The notes: generated from the letters alone by a model not told the origin. Numbered from the stretch's first letter, positions 7,362-16,685 are shown. The stretch: DNA of 64,000 nt from Paenibacillus aquistagni (GCF_900177815.1 NZ_FXAZ01000001.1:1364001-1428000); one strand, 5' to 3'. Numbers and translations are program-made.

Positions 7362-8285
7362 TTAACTATTTACAGGAAGCTTCTCTTCGATCACTTCATT
7401 GTTGGCTAGGCGAATCCAAGTGTCAAAGGATCGTTCCCCTTCTCGCAATTGAATAATTCTCGCTCCACGTTCAAAGTCATCTCGTCCATAGGTGCTGTAG
7501 CCAGTAGCACGCCCATAACATAAGCGAATGCCGTACAGGTCACCTGCATAATCGTTCAGATGGTCATGTCCGACGAATGTTCCTGCAACGTCACCAGACT
7601 CAATCATTTGCGTAAAAAGCCCGGTATTGATTTTGGGACTGCAAACGTTTTCAAGTTTGTTGCCGATACAAGAACCTTTTTCCCATACTTCTGTATATTC
7701 AGGCAGTGGAATATGGAAAAAAGCTAGCGCTGGAGTTGGCTCTTGTCCTGACTTCGCCCGCTTCATTGCCTCATCTGCATACCACTGAATCTGAGAACGG
7801 TGGATCCATTCGTATCCGCCAACCGCCTCAATAGGCGCATAGCTTCCTGAATCAAGGAAGTACAACGTATGTACGAGCTGTTCCCCTTCACGATCGAATA
7901 CCGATAGCGTGTAGTTGCCTACTCCGTCGAGCTCCGTAGGGCCTGCTTCAGCCAGATTGTACGCATAGGTCTGCGCAATCTCCATCAATTCCTCACGTGT
8001 TGCGCCTGCTTCCGAATCATGATTGCCAAAGACAAACGCAAACGGCTTCGCTGCCCGTTCTGCGAAGTCAAGCACCTCACGGAAAGAAGCCTTCACATCC
8101 GCGCAATGCGTGGAATCAACTAAATCGCCTGTAAACACAATAAGATCAGGCTGCTCTTCCTTCAGAACTAGATCGAGCACCTTTCTTGTGTGCAGATCTC
8201 GCTCATCTCCATTTCTCCAGTGCACATCGGTAAACTGCACAATCTTGAACGTACCATCTTCTCTAAAGCGTAATGTCGATTTCAA
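7362..8285 (-). CDS. metallophosphoesterase family protein
   Basis: A 307-residue calcineurin-like phosphoesterase without a signal peptide, so probably cytosolic. All five metal motifs are present in order: D20-x-H22, GDLVD (near 52-56), GNHD (near 86), FHIP (His near 192) and GHDH (near 239). It should hydrolyse phosphomonoester or diester bonds using a bimetal centre, as in the B. subtilis YkoQ/Icc-like group; the natural substrate is unknown. It stands alone between two terminators. Confidence 0.88.
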   Translation of the reverse strand: MKSTLRFREDGTFKIVQFTDVHWRNGDERDLHTRKVLDLVLKEEQPDLIVFTGDLVDSTHCADVKASFREVLDFAERAAKPFAFVFGNHDSEAGATREELMEIAQTYAYNLAEAGPTELDGVGNYTLSVFDREGEQLVHTLYFLDSGSYAPIEAVGGYEWIHRSQIQWYADEAMKRAKSGQEPTPALAFFHIPLPEYTEVWEKGSCIGNKLENVCSPKINTGLFTQMIESGDVAGTFVGHDHLNDYAGDLYGIRLCYGRATGYSTYGRDDFERGARIIQLREGERSFDTWIRLANNEVIEEKLPVNS

Positions 8286-8375
8286 GCGGACTCCCTCCTT
8301 GTCAATGTGCCTACATTTTACACCTATTCCTTTGCCGTGTATATTCCTTATTTATCACACATGGAGGTGAAATGT

Positions 8376-8410
8376 AAAAAACCAGCCTAGATCTATCGAT
8401 CAGACTGGTT
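8376..8410 (-). terminator. terminator after yebC-type gene
   Basis: AACCAG-type arms at 8380-8385 and 8405-8410 with an interrupted inner stem; six T residues follow on the minus strand (8381-8376). It is about 70 bp after the stop at 8479. Confidence 0.7.
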
Positions 8411-8478
8411 CTATTGGTTCTTATCCATTATGCGAGACTAGGATGAAGCTAGATGCCTAAATCAATATAGGCTTGTCC

Positions 8479-9201
8479 TTATTCCTCGTCCAAATCAACG
8501 TTATGATACACCTGCTGCACGTCTTCGAGCTCTTCAAGCGCATCGACCATTTTTTCAAATTGCGTGCTTGCATCGCCATCGAGCGTTACATCATTTTGCG
8601 CCAGCATCGTCACTTCGGCTACTGTGAACTCCGTAATGCCTGCATTCTTGAACGCTTCTTGCACGACATGGAACTGGTCTGGCTCCGCGTATACGATAAC
8701 CGTCTCTTCTTCCTCTATTACATCACGCACATCCACGTCCGCTTCCAGCATCAGCTCAAGGACCTCGTCTACAGACTTCCCTTCCACACCGAACACGGCT
8801 GTCTCATCAAACATATAGCTTACCGATCCACTCACGCCCATATTGCCGCCGTTCTTATTGAATGCAGCACGCACAGACGACGCTGTACGATTAACGTTAT
8901 TCGTCAAGGTATCCACGATAACCATGGAGCCATTCGGTCCGAAGCCCTCATAACGTAGCTCCTCATAAGTATCTTCCGCACTGCCCTTTGCTTTATCTAA
9001 AGCACGATCAATGATGGCCTTTGGAACATTGTATGTTTTTGCACGTTCAAGAACGACCTTAAGAGCACGGTTTGATTCCGGGTCAGGCTCTCCTTTTTTT
9101 GCCGCAACATATATCTCTACACCAAACTTGGCATAGATACGGCTTGTGTTCGTATCTTTCGATGCTTTTTTGTCCTTAATATTATTCCACTTACGACCCA
9201 T
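8479..9201 (-). CDS. YebC/PmpR family DNA-binding or translation-associated protein
   Basis: A 240-residue protein starting [16 protein letters not shown], which is typical of the shorter YeeN/YeeI branch of the YebC family. The conserved central segment [20 protein letters not shown] and the acidic C-terminal domain are intact. Family members are described as transcriptional regulators, and more recently some as factors helping ribosomes through proline stretches; which applies here is open. The frame extends six codons upstream, but GGAAGGGG lies just before the ATG at 9201. It is a single-gene unit with its own terminator. Confidence 0.9.
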   Translation of the reverse strand: MGRKWNNIKDKKASKDTNTSRIYAKFGVEIYVAAKKGEPDPESNRALKVVLERAKTYNVPKAIIDRALDKAKGSAEDTYEELRYEGFGPNGSMVIVDTLTNNVNRTASSVRAAFNKNGGNMGVSGSVSYMFDETAVFGVEGKSVDEVLELMLEADVDVRDVIEEEETVIVYAEPDQFHVVQEAFKNAGITEFTVAEVTMLAQNDVTLDGDASTQFEKMVDALEELEDVQQVYHNVDLDEE

Positions 9202-9698
9202 AATGTTCCCCTTCCTCAACTACGACTAAGTTTCTAGCACATACGCTCCATTCCCTATTGCTGCACAAGTCTATCAATTGCACACTCGCTCAGCGATAAG
9301 GATCTCATCGTCCATTATATCCTTTTTTGATTGTTTTGAACAAGCGTTGAGCGTGCGTTTTAAGTCGACACACCGCTCAGCATAGCATAGAAGGTGCTTA
9401 AAGCACTGTTTAAGATGTCATACTCAGGTGCTCTAAATCAACGGTTCATCCTTGTGAATAAGCAGGAGTCATAGTGAAAGCATGGCAATGATCAGAGCCG
9501 CATCAGCATTAGACTTGACCTTTGCATAGTCCCATGAAGCTTGTCCGCCAATTCATTTTTACACAGGATTACAAGTCACCACGGGCTGCTCTAGATGGAT
9601 TGCCTTGCCGAATTGTGAAGAAGAGACCAAGACCTAGAAGCATACGGCTTACCTAGATCCTGGTCAGTTTGGGTTCCCTTGAAGGACAAGCATAGGTG
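9202..9698. other. intergenic stretch without a supported gene
   Basis: About 500 bp upstream of yebC and downstream of the 9699 gene. All frames are broken by stops, and I see no RNA gene or clear terminator. It may contain decayed coding sequence, but nothing can be named. Confidence 0.4.
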
Positions 9699-10130
9699 TT
9701 AGAAGCAGCTGTACCAGAGGATAACGGAGGATGGAAATGTCCCGAAGGCATACGTAGGGTAGATAAAGCCGCGTGTAAACCCATTTGGATTGGACTGTGT
9801 CACATACATCAAAAAGACATTGAATGTCTTGGTCACAATTAGCGTCCAGCGATTCTGACAGCCTGCAGCAAAGCTTACTGCCCCTTGAGTTCCCTGCAGG
9901 GTTTGCTGCTGGACGAAGTTCTGGGCTTGTGCCGGTGACTGAGACAGCTGCTGATAGGAGTTTAACAGTTGAGGTGGCGGTGGCGTAATGTTCTGAGGCA
10001 TGCCACCTGTGCCTGGTCCTCCCGGCATCGATGGCAGACCTTGCATTGAAGGCCCTCCCCCTTGTACAGGCGGCAAAAAGATGGGTGTTGGGAGCGGGAA
10101 ATACGCTCTTGGGTCCTGATATCCATACAT
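9699..10130 (-). CDS. Pro/Gly/Gln-rich small protein, possible spore-surface protein
   Basis: Encodes 143 residues beginning MYGYQDPRAYFPLPTP. The first 50 residues are rich in Pro, Gly and Met, the middle is Gln-rich, and the last 60 contain aromatic and hydrophobic stretches with a single Cys near each end. I do not recognise a catalytic family. The frame is open to 10241, but GGAGGG lies 8 nt before the ATG at 10130. A promoter-like sequence matching mother-cell sigma K lies just upstream, so a coat or crust role is an inference, not a homology call. Confidence 0.7.
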   Translation of the reverse strand: MYGYQDPRAYFPLPTPIFLPPVQGGGPSMQGLPSMPGGPGTGGMPQNITPPPPQLLNSYQQLSQSPAQAQNFVQQQTLQGTQGAVSFAAGCQNRWTLIVTKTFNVFLMYVTQSNPNGFTRGFIYPTYAFGTFPSSVILWYSCF

Positions 10131-10170
10131 GATTGATTCCCTCCACAGTGATGAACTTTTTTCGTTAGGA

Positions 10171-10198
10171 TACCTTATGCATAGGCGTTCAACCCTGT
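10171..10198 (-). promoter_or_regulatory. candidate SigK-type promoter
   Basis: On the minus strand AC (10198-10197) is followed after 17 bp by CATAAGGTA (10179-10171), which fits AC-N16/17-CATANNNTA. The predicted leader is about 34 nt. Short consensus, so chance occurrence is possible. Confidence 0.45.
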
Positions 10199-10389
10199 TC
10201 ATGGTTCGTTCAAGATTGCTCTTGAAAAAAGCATTAATCATCCCTATATGCGATGATTAATCTCTAAACCTATCAATTTTGTAAGGTTTCTGTAAGGCTG
10301 CTCGATAGCATCCCTACTAGAACTCTTTTACAATAGTAGTGGTAGTTTTAAGCTCCAAAGCTGTCATTGAAGGAGGATGAACGGACATC

Positions 10390-12705
10390 ATGAGGACGGG
10401 ATTAACCCAAGACGAAGTATCGATTCGAATGCAGGAAGGACTGTCGAATAAGATGCCCCAAGCACCCTCCCGCACGATTTGGGAGATTACGCGAACGCAT
10501 CTCTTTACGACTTTTAACTTTTTAAATGCCATTCTCGCCATTGCGGTTCTAATAGCAGGTTCACCAAAAAACGCACTATTTGTTGGCGTGATTATCACCA
10601 ATACCATCGTAGGCTTATATCAGGAACTGAGGGCAAAGGCTACCCTTGAGAAGCTCTCTGTGCTGAATGTAGCCAAGGTAGATGTGATCCGAGATGGCCG
10701 TGAGCAATCGATCGCAGCGGAAGAGCTTGTGCTAGATGATCTGATGATCCTTAAGCCGGGAGATCGAATTGCGGCGGATGCCGTGGTGCAAAGCGAGGCC
10801 ATGCTTGAAGTAGATGAGGCCATGCTGACAGGCGAAGCGGACCCTGTCGGCAAGCATGAGGGCAATTCCATATTGGCGGGAAGCTATGTGGTAGCGGGAA
10901 GCGGCTGCGCCAAGATTACCAAGGTCGGCTCTGATACATATGCCGCCAAGCTTGCCCAAGAGGCAAAGCGCTTCAAACGCATCAACTCTGAGCTGCAAGG
11001 CGCAGTCAATAAGCTGTTTAAGGTCATCATGTGGCTGGTGGTTCCGATTGGCGCGCTGCTCGTATTCACGCAGCTTATGTTCACCCATGGCAAATGGCAG
11101 GAAGCTGTCGTGGCGGCTGTATCCGGCATCGTCAGCATGGTGCCCGAAGGGCTTGTCCTCTTAACGAGTGCAACCTTCGTCATCGCGATTGTGAAGCTCG
11201 CCAAGCACCACACGCTTGTGCAGGAGCTGCCCGCAACGGAGGTGCTGGCACGAGTGGATGTGCTGTGCCTCGATAAGACGGGAACGATAACCGAAGGCGA
11301 TCTGGATCTGATCGAGGTTCGTCCGCTGCATGGCCGTACATTAGAACAGGTGGAACATGCGCTATCTGGCGTTGTTCATACGTTGCCAAGCATGAATCCC
11401 ACACAGCAGGCAATTCGAGATCGATATAAGCAAGCACCTAATGTGTCGGTTACCCACAAGATTCCATTTTCCTCGGATAAAAAGTGGAGCGGCGCAGCTT
11501 TTGAATCGATTGGCGCGTGGGTGGTCGGTGCTCCTGAGATGATTCTTCAGGAGGAATATGCGCTCATTCAGGACTTAGTGGAGCAGGAAGCCCACAAAGG
11601 CAGACGCGTGCTTCTGCTCGCACAGGTAGATGAAGCTGCATTTGCAGAAGACCAGCTGGCGCACCCGCAAATGGCTGCCATTCTGCTAATCGAAGACCGC
11701 ATTCGCAAGGAAGCCCCAGAAGCCTTGCGGTATTTTGCACAGGAAGGCGTTACGATCAAGATTATCTCTGGAGACAACCCAATCACCGTCTCTGCAGTGG
11801 CTGCCAGAGCGGGAGTTGAAGGCGCGGAGCATTATATTGATGCGAGAACGCTCCCTCAGGATATGGAGCTGCTTCAACAGGCAGTGGACACCTATACGGT
11901 ATTTGGACGAGTTACTCCTCAGCAGAAGAAGCTGCTCGTACAAGTCCTTCAGTCCAAGGGACACACCGTTGCAATGACTGGCGATGGCGTCAATGATGTG
12001 CTGGCGCTTAAGGAAGCGGACTGTGGAATTGCGATGGCCAATGGCTCGGATGCCGCTAAGGCAGTATCTCAGCTTGTCCTGCTCTCTTCTGACTTTAGTG
12101 TGCTGCCAAGAGTCGTGATGGAAGGCCGCAAGATTATTAACAACTTGGAGAAGGTATCCGTACTCTTTTTATCCAAAACCGTCTATTCGGTCTTGCTGTC
12201 CATCATCTTCTCCTGCATTCTGATGCCTTATCCCATCATGCCGATTCACGTGACGCTTATCGGTTCTCTAATGATTGGCATACCCGCATTCTTCTTGGCG
12301 ATGAGCCCTAACAAGGAACGTGTAAGGCCTGGATTCTTAAAACGAGTCCTTCGTTCCGCCATAGCGAATGCCGTCATCTTAGCCGGTGTAACCTTAACCA
12401 TGTTCTTGTACGCCTCCCATAGCGGACTAGAGACATCAGAAGCTCGAACATTAGCTGTGCTGGTGCTGGGCGGATCAAGCCTAGTCGTCCTGACCCGAAT
12501 AGCAAGACCGCTGAATGGTTTGAAGATTCAGCTCGTGATCGCCATGCTGACCTTGTTTACAGCAGCATTCCTTACGCCATTCGGCAGCGAGCTCTTTATG
12601 CTGACGACACGCACGTTATCTCATACAGCTCCAGCGCTGGCGCTAGTAGCGCTTACCTGGCCAATGCTCTCTTTAAGCAATCGCCTTGTAAAGCGTTTGG
12701 TCTAA
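10390..12705 (+). CDS. cation-transporting P-type ATPase, CtpE-like
   Basis: A 771-residue P-type ATPase. LTGEAD (146-151) is the actuator loop, PEGL at 252-255 is the fourth membrane helix motif, Asp295 in DKTGTIT is phosphorylated, and MTGDGVNDVLALKEAD near 530 is the hinge. Six to eight further membrane segments are visible. MVPEGLVLLTS resembles mycobacterial CtpE, linked to calcium uptake, rather than heavy-metal pumps, and there is no N-terminal metal-binding domain. Calcium or another divalent cation is therefore likely but unproven. GGAGG lies 14 nt before the ATG, an unusually long gap. Single gene followed by a terminator. Confidence 0.88.
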   Translation: MRTGLTQDEVSIRMQEGLSNKMPQAPSRTIWEITRTHLFTTFNFLNAILAIAVLIAGSPKNALFVGVIITNTIVGLYQELRAKATLEKLSVLNVAKVDVIRDGREQSIAAEELVLDDLMILKPGDRIAADAVVQSEAMLEVDEAMLTGEADPVGKHEGNSILAGSYVVAGSGCAKITKVGSDTYAAKLAQEAKRFKRINSELQGAVNKLFKVIMWLVVPIGALLVFTQLMFTHGKWQEAVVAAVSGIVSMVPEGLVLLTSATFVIAIVKLAKHHTLVQELPATEVLARVDVLCLDKTGTITEGDLDLIEVRPLHGRTLEQVEHALSGVVHTLPSMNPTQQAIRDRYKQAPNVSVTHKIPFSSDKKWSGAAFESIGAWVVGAPEMILQEEYALIQDLVEQEAHKGRRVLLLAQVDEAAFAEDQLAHPQMAAILLIEDRIRKEAPEALRYFAQEGVTIKIISGDNPITVSAVAARAGVEGAEHYIDARTLPQDMELLQQAVDTYTVFGRVTPQQKKLLVQVLQSKGHTVAMTGDGVNDVLALKEADCGIAMANGSDAAKAVSQLVLLSSDFSVLPRVVMEGRKIINNLEKVSVLFLSKTVYSVLLSIIFSCILMPYPIMPIHVTLIGSLMIGIPAFFLAMSPNKERVRPGFLKRVLRSAIANAVILAGVTLTMFLYASHSGLETSEARTLAVLVLGGSSLVVLTRIARPLNGLKIQLVIAMLTLFTAAFLTPFGSELFMLTTRTLSHTAPALALVALTWPMLSLSNRLVKRLV

Positions 12706-12750
12706 GCGATCATCATACGAATAGTAGCAATAACAGCAGAACAAATAAAA

Positions 12751-12790
12751 ACATCCGAGTTCGGCACCGCATGCCTGCTCGGATGTTTTT
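12751..12790 (+). terminator. terminator of the P-type ATPase gene
   Basis: CATCCGAG (12752-12759) pairs with CTCGGATG (12778-12785), followed by TTTTT. It lies about 45 bp after the stop. Confidence 0.88.
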
Positions 12791-12831
12791 CATTCCATTA
12801 CTCTATTTATTAGACTCACCATATACTAGGT

Positions 12832-12924
12832 TCAAAGAAGATGGCGTTGAATGCGCCGATCGGGGAACGCGGCTTGCAGCACACGAAGAGCCTCTTCGTC
12901 CTTTTCTTTAACCTTCGCAGGCAT
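12832..12924 (-). pseudogene. possible short gene remnant
   Basis: A 30-codon minus-strand frame, MPAKVKEKDEEALRVLQAAF then PDRRIQRHLL, has AGGAAGG before the ATG. The phrase DEEALRVLQAAFPDR resembles a segment of agmatine deiminases, but no other part of such a gene is present. It lies beyond the terminator of the PASTA gene. It may be a relic or chance. Confidence 0.25.
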
Positions 12925-12987
12925 TCCTTCCTCGTAATATTTCTACCCGATCACCACTCCATGCACCTAAGCTGCATGTTCACTGTT

Positions 12988-13042
12988 AAAAAAGAGAAGC
13001 TGCTGACAAAGCCCTTAACATGTAAAGGCAAGCCAGCAGCTC
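12988..13042 (-). terminator. terminator of the PASTA pseudokinase gene
   Basis: GAGCTGCTGGC-type arm (13032-13042) pairs with GTCAGCAGC (12997-13005) on the minus strand, followed by TTTTTT at 12993-12988. The remaining 12791-13168 sequence has no convincing gene. Confidence 0.75.
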
Positions 13043-13168
13043 CTTATCAGCATAGCGATACCCAACACCATACAGAGGATACCCTATTCATGTGCATTAG
13101 TATAAATGAAGTGCAGATGACATGCGATCACGCTTCATGCACTCATTGCCAACATCAATTACCTAGCA

Positions 13169-14836
13169 TTAACGAACGACGGAGAACGTAATACGGTCTC
13201 CCTTTTTCACCTCTGAACCAGCAGCCGGCTCCTGCTTGAACACTGTGCCTTTGGTTCCACCCTCTTGGCTTTCAATAACGAAGGAGTATTTCAGTCCAGC
13301 AGCCAACGCCTGCTTCTCAGCATCCTCTTTCGTCAATCCAACCAAGTTCGGTGCTTTCCCCTGCTCTACTGCAGGAAGTTCGGTTCCAGGCTCGGCAGGC
13401 TCACCAGGCGTTGTTGGATTCTCTGGCGTGACAGGCTCAGTCGGAGCTGTAGGGTCTGTCGTTGCCGGCGGTGTCGTATCGCCATTCGGTGTGCTTGTGC
13501 CAGTACCATTGTCTGTACCGTTATTACTATTCGCAGCATCTGAGCCAGAGGATTGGTCTGGATTGGTCTGTGAAGACCCTTCATCCGTGTTCGTTTCTTC
13601 TGGCTGCTGATTAGATGAATCGGGCTGATTCTGTGAACCTTGCTCAGAAGAGTCATTATTGGAGCTCGCATCTTGGCTTCCTTGTTCCGAATCCGCTGAT
13701 CCTGAATCCTGATCTGTTGGTTGATCTTGATTCGTCTCCTGCTCGTCATGCTGCTGATTTGAAGCATTATCCGTTGTCTCAGCAGCCGTGTCGCGCGAAT
13801 TCGACAGCTGATTCGCCCAGATAACCGCACCTGCCAGCAAGCTGAAGAATAGGATGCAGCCGGCTATGATCGTGATCCGCTTCGTGCGCTTCGACTTCAT
13901 GCCTTGACCCGCTTGAGACTCGTGAGACCGGTTGCGATCCATACGGGAACTGTTCGACTCTTCTGGAATCTGTCTTTCCACCGCAGGCTCATCTTCAGAA
14001 GCAGAATAACCAGACGGTTCATCCTTTGCCGCTATTTCATCAGCGTAGCGATAAGACGACGAGGCCGGTTCAGGAGCCGTATAGAGAGGCTCGGCATGTG
14101 CTTCTGGCACAGGTGCGGCTTCAGCTTCTGCTGCCCCTGCAATCGGAATGCTCGGCTGGTTAATGATTTCCTTAATGGTCGACATATAACTGAGCGCCGG
14201 CTCATCCCCTTGATAGACACGCTTGGACAAAGCGATCACAGAGCTGCGCTGCGCGGGAAGCTCATACTTCAACGCCGATTGCATGCGGCTCACAAACGTA
14301 TCATATTGGCGCGGCGCAAGCGGATGCAGGGTGCACAGCTGGTACAACAGCGAAGACAAGCCGAATGTGCCTGTACGGCTGCTGCGCGCCTCCGTCCAAT
14401 AGTTCATCACAAGCAATTCATGCTTCTCTGTCAGCCACAGATTGTCAAAGCTCACAGAGAACGCTGGTGTCCCTTGACGCAAGCCTTCCTGCAATCGCTG
14501 CCCTGCTGTAAATACAATCTCCAATGCCGATTGAAGCGGCATTGCATGATTCTCCGCATACTGGTACAACGGCATGCCTGTCTGAGGGGAAAATACAACA
14601 AAGCTGTTCTCCCCATCCGTACCCGCGTTCAATACCTGAAAGAACGATTCGCCCGATACCTGCACGGCATCAGCGCCGAGGCTCTTCAATGTAGCCGTCT
14701 GCTGCTCTCCTTCCAATTGAAGAAGGATGATCTCGCGCTTTAGCGAATTATCATGCGCTCTCCACCACGTGCCTTCATCTGACTTCATAATCATTTTATA
14801 TAGTTCATAGCGATTCGCAATCATTGGAAAATCCAT
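13169..14836 (-). CDS. membrane protein with degenerate Ser/Thr kinase domain and C-terminal PASTA domain
   Basis: About 555 residues. The N-terminal 220 follow a Hanks-kinase outline (RYELYKMI start), but catalytic residues are replaced: the VAIK lysine region reads REIILLQL, the HRD..N loop reads FSVSFDNLWL, and DFG reads NYW. This makes it a pseudokinase. An Ala/Pro/Glu-rich linker leads to Arg/Lys-rich RTKR and one membrane helix (near 322-345). Outside are about 140 Ser/Asn/Gln/Asp/Thr/Pro-rich residues, then one PASTA domain (APNLVGLTKEDAEKQALAAG to the end) expected to bind peptidoglycan or muropeptides. A TTG start at 14848 is possible, but the ATG at 14836 is preferred. Its cytoplasmic partner is unknown. 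Confidence 0.82.
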   Translation of the reverse strand: MDFPMIANRYELYKMIMKSDEGTWWRAHDNSLKREIILLQLEGEQQTATLKSLGADAVQVSGESFFQVLNAGTDGENSFVVFSPQTGMPLYQYAENHAMPLQSALEIVFTAGQRLQEGLRQGTPAFSVSFDNLWLTEKHELLVMNYWTEARSSRTGTFGLSSLLYQLCTLHPLAPRQYDTFVSRMQSALKYELPAQRSSVIALSKRVYQGDEPALSYMSTIKEIINQPSIPIAGAAEAEAAPVPEAHAEPLYTAPEPASSSYRYADEIAAKDEPSGYSASEDEPAVERQIPEESNSSRMDRNRSHESQAGQGMKSKRTKRITIIAGCILFFSLLAGAVIWANQLSNSRDTAAETTDNASNQQHDEQETNQDQPTDQDSGSADSEQGSQDASSNNDSSEQGSQNQPDSSNQQPEETNTDEGSSQTNPDQSSGSDAANSNNGTDNGTGTSTPNGDTTPPATTDPTAPTEPVTPENPTTPGEPAEPGTELPAVEQGKAPNLVGLTKEDAEKQALAAGLKYSFVIESQEGGTKGTVFKQEPAAGSEVKKGDRITFSVVR

Positions 14837-15067
14837 AGTTCTTCTCAACTCTCCCTGTGTGTCACAACGTATTAGTATGTGTTTTATCTTCCTCTATTAT
14901 TGAACATTCTCGCGAAAATATCAAAAACATCTCTGTCATGATTGTGACAGTAACCTTACAAGCGATCTCAACATGCGATTCAATTAGCCCCGTCATCTTC
15001 TTCGCATCTTTGTTTGAAAAATGCTAAGATGAGAGTATTCTAATGCACATAGAAAGGATGGTCAACA

Positions 15068-15970
15068 ATGGGAATGCAGTACCGCAGACTCGGCTCGACT
15101 GCACTTAACATATCAGTCGTAGGCGTTGGCACATGGCAATTTGGCGGCGAGTGGGGTAAAGACTATACCCAGCCAGAGGTGGACGAGATTCTACATACCG
15201 CCAAAGAAGAAGGCATTAATTTTATCGATACCGCTGAATGCTATGGTGACCATCTGTCAGAAGCATTTATTGGAGATTACTTGAAGCGGGATCGTCGAGA
15301 AGATTGGATTGTTGCAACCAAGTTCGGTCATCAGTTTCACTCTCATCTGAACCGAACCGATGCTTATGATGCGGATGCTGTTCTACAGCAATTGGATGCT
15401 TCATTGCTTGCTTTGAAGACGGACTATATTGACCTATACCAATTCCATTCCGGCTCAGACACAGCCTTCGATCAACAAGATCTGTGGACGATGCTCGACA
15501 AGCAGGTGCAAGCCGGCAAGATTCGCCATATCGGTCTCTCCTTGAATAAGAGCAACAGCATGCATCAGGTCAATCATGCCGTAGAGGTTGGCGCAAGCAC
15601 GCTTCAGCTTGTCTATAATCGGCTTGAAAGAGGACCAGAACGTGAAGTCTTCCCAGCGTGTGAAAAATATGATCTGGGCGTTCTCGCAAGAGTGCCATTG
15701 GCAAGCGGGCTGCTGTCAGGCAAGTATCAAGCGGGGACTCGCTTTGCGAGCAATGATGTAAGAGCAAGGCAAAATGGCGAAGGGCTGGATGCCACCCTTG
15801 CCGAGGTGGCTCGTATTCAGCAGGAGGAGGTTCCTGCTGGCGCGAACATGGCCCAATGGGCACTCGCTTGGTGCCTGCGCCATCCGAATGTCACCAGTGT
15901 CATTCCAGGCTGCAAGGATCCTGCTCAGGTACGAAGCAATGCAGCCGCTGTTCGTCTGCTGACCGAATAA
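15068..15970 (+). CDS. aldo/keto reductase
   Basis: A 300-residue NAD(P)H-dependent oxidoreductase with a TIM barrel. The catalytic tetrad is visible as Asp54, Tyr59, Lys85 and His127, in DTAECYG, ATKFG and YQFHS. The C-terminal cofactor region (SVIPGCKDPAQVRSNAAAV) is intact. It resembles the YcsN/IolS-type group; the substrate cannot be told. AAAGGATG precedes the ATG. It stands alone, 220 bp from the divergent PASTA gene, with a strong terminator. Confidence 0.88.
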   Translation: MGMQYRRLGSTALNISVVGVGTWQFGGEWGKDYTQPEVDEILHTAKEEGINFIDTAECYGDHLSEAFIGDYLKRDRREDWIVATKFGHQFHSHLNRTDAYDADAVLQQLDASLLALKTDYIDLYQFHSGSDTAFDQQDLWTMLDKQVQAGKIRHIGLSLNKSNSMHQVNHAVEVGASTLQLVYNRLERGPEREVFPACEKYDLGVLARVPLASGLLSGKYQAGTRFASNDVRARQNGEGLDATLAEVARIQQEEVPAGANMAQWALAWCLRHPNVTSVIPGCKDPAQVRSNAAAVRLLTE

Positions 15971-16047
15971 TGGGCTAGAAGTAACGGTTACAACGCAGGG
16001 TGTAAAGGATAGACTTGTGAGTGAATAAGGTTCTAGTTCATACATCA

Positions 16048-16078
16048 AGGCCCCACTAACCGCTTAGTGGGGTCTTTT
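16048..16078. terminator. bidirectional terminator between convergent genes
   Basis: GGCCCCACTAA (16049-16059) and TTAGTGGGGTC (16064-16074) form a tight stem followed by TTTT on the plus strand. It touches the stop codon of the convergent 16077 gene. Confidence 0.85.
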
Positions 16079-16439
16079 AATCTGACAAATCTACCACATG
16101 ATCCGTGATCTTATATACGATGTAATGGCGATTCCATATTTGTTTGGCAGTAACGATCGTTGTTTGTCCATCCTGTTCAAAAAAATAACCAGCCCCTTCC
16201 TGATCCATATAGGTCCAACCTTCTTTTTTCATCCTTTCCTTGAGGCGTTCTCTATGACCGTTGAACTTCGTTACATATTCCCCTTCAGCTTCCATCGGGA
16301 GTATAGACTGTTCCGTCATATGTAATTCATGCATCAGCTTCAAGTTTGCCCAGCCAATATGATGAATGTATAGTCCCGTTATGATGAGAATCATAAATTC
16401 AACAACTCCAAAAGCAACAGCTTTCACTCGTTTTCTCAT
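16077..16439 (-). CDS. small single-pass membrane protein of unknown function
   Basis: A 120-residue protein beginning MRKRVKAVAFGVVEFMILII, a basic start followed by one hydrophobic helix (about 7-27). The extracytoplasmic part is charged with a GWTYMDQEGAGYFFEQDGQ segment and ends in a short beta-rich stretch. I do not recognise a family. The frame is open to 16478; GGAGGGGATAAGG just before 16439 selects that ATG. It lies 186 bp downstream of a 20-bp palindrome that recurs elsewhere in the window. Confidence 0.72.
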   Translation of the reverse strand: MRKRVKAVAFGVVEFMILIITGLYIHHIGWANLKLMHELHMTEQSILPMEAEGEYVTKFNGHRERLKERMKKEGWTYMDQEGAGYFFEQDGQTTIVTAKQIWNRHYIVYKITDHVVDLSD

Positions 16440-16624
16440 CCTTATCCCCTCCTTCATATAGAGCAACGCATTAACCAATAAGAAGGTTGCGAATATAGAA
16501 CGACAAATTCTGAAGCCATGTGCGATCCTTTCAAATTTTATATATTTTTAAGTTGTTCCTTCCCCATCCCTTCGGGCATTACTCTCAATGCGAACACAAG
16601 ATGTAATAACCTATTGAATATAAT

Positions 16625-16644
16625 AACATAATATATATTATGTT
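16625..16644. promoter_or_regulatory. 20-bp perfect palindrome AACATAA-N6-TTATGTT, copy 2
   Basis: Arms AACATAA (16625-16631) and TTATGTT (16638-16644) with a self-complementary TATATA centre. It lies between the terminator of the Cys-rich gene and the 16439 gene. Nothing else is seen in the 16440-16655 gap. Confidence 0.5.
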
Positions 16645-16655
16645 AACTAATATAC

Positions 16656-16685
16656 AAAAAGAATAACCTCCAGCTTCTGGAGGTT
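16656..16685 (-). terminator. terminator of the Cys-rich mini-gene
   Basis: AACCTCCA (16665-16672) pairs with TGGAGGTT (16678-16685); the minus strand continues TTATTCTTTTTG. About 150 bp after the stop. Confidence 0.72.

Noticed and set aside
12841-13191. 116-codon plus-strand frame in the gap before the PASTA gene
   Set aside because: No ribosome site, and it runs through a clear minus-strand terminator hairpin.
13904-14743. 279-codon plus-strand frame opposite the PASTA pseudokinase
   Set aside because: No ribosome site and Arg/His-rich translation; explained by the opposite gene.
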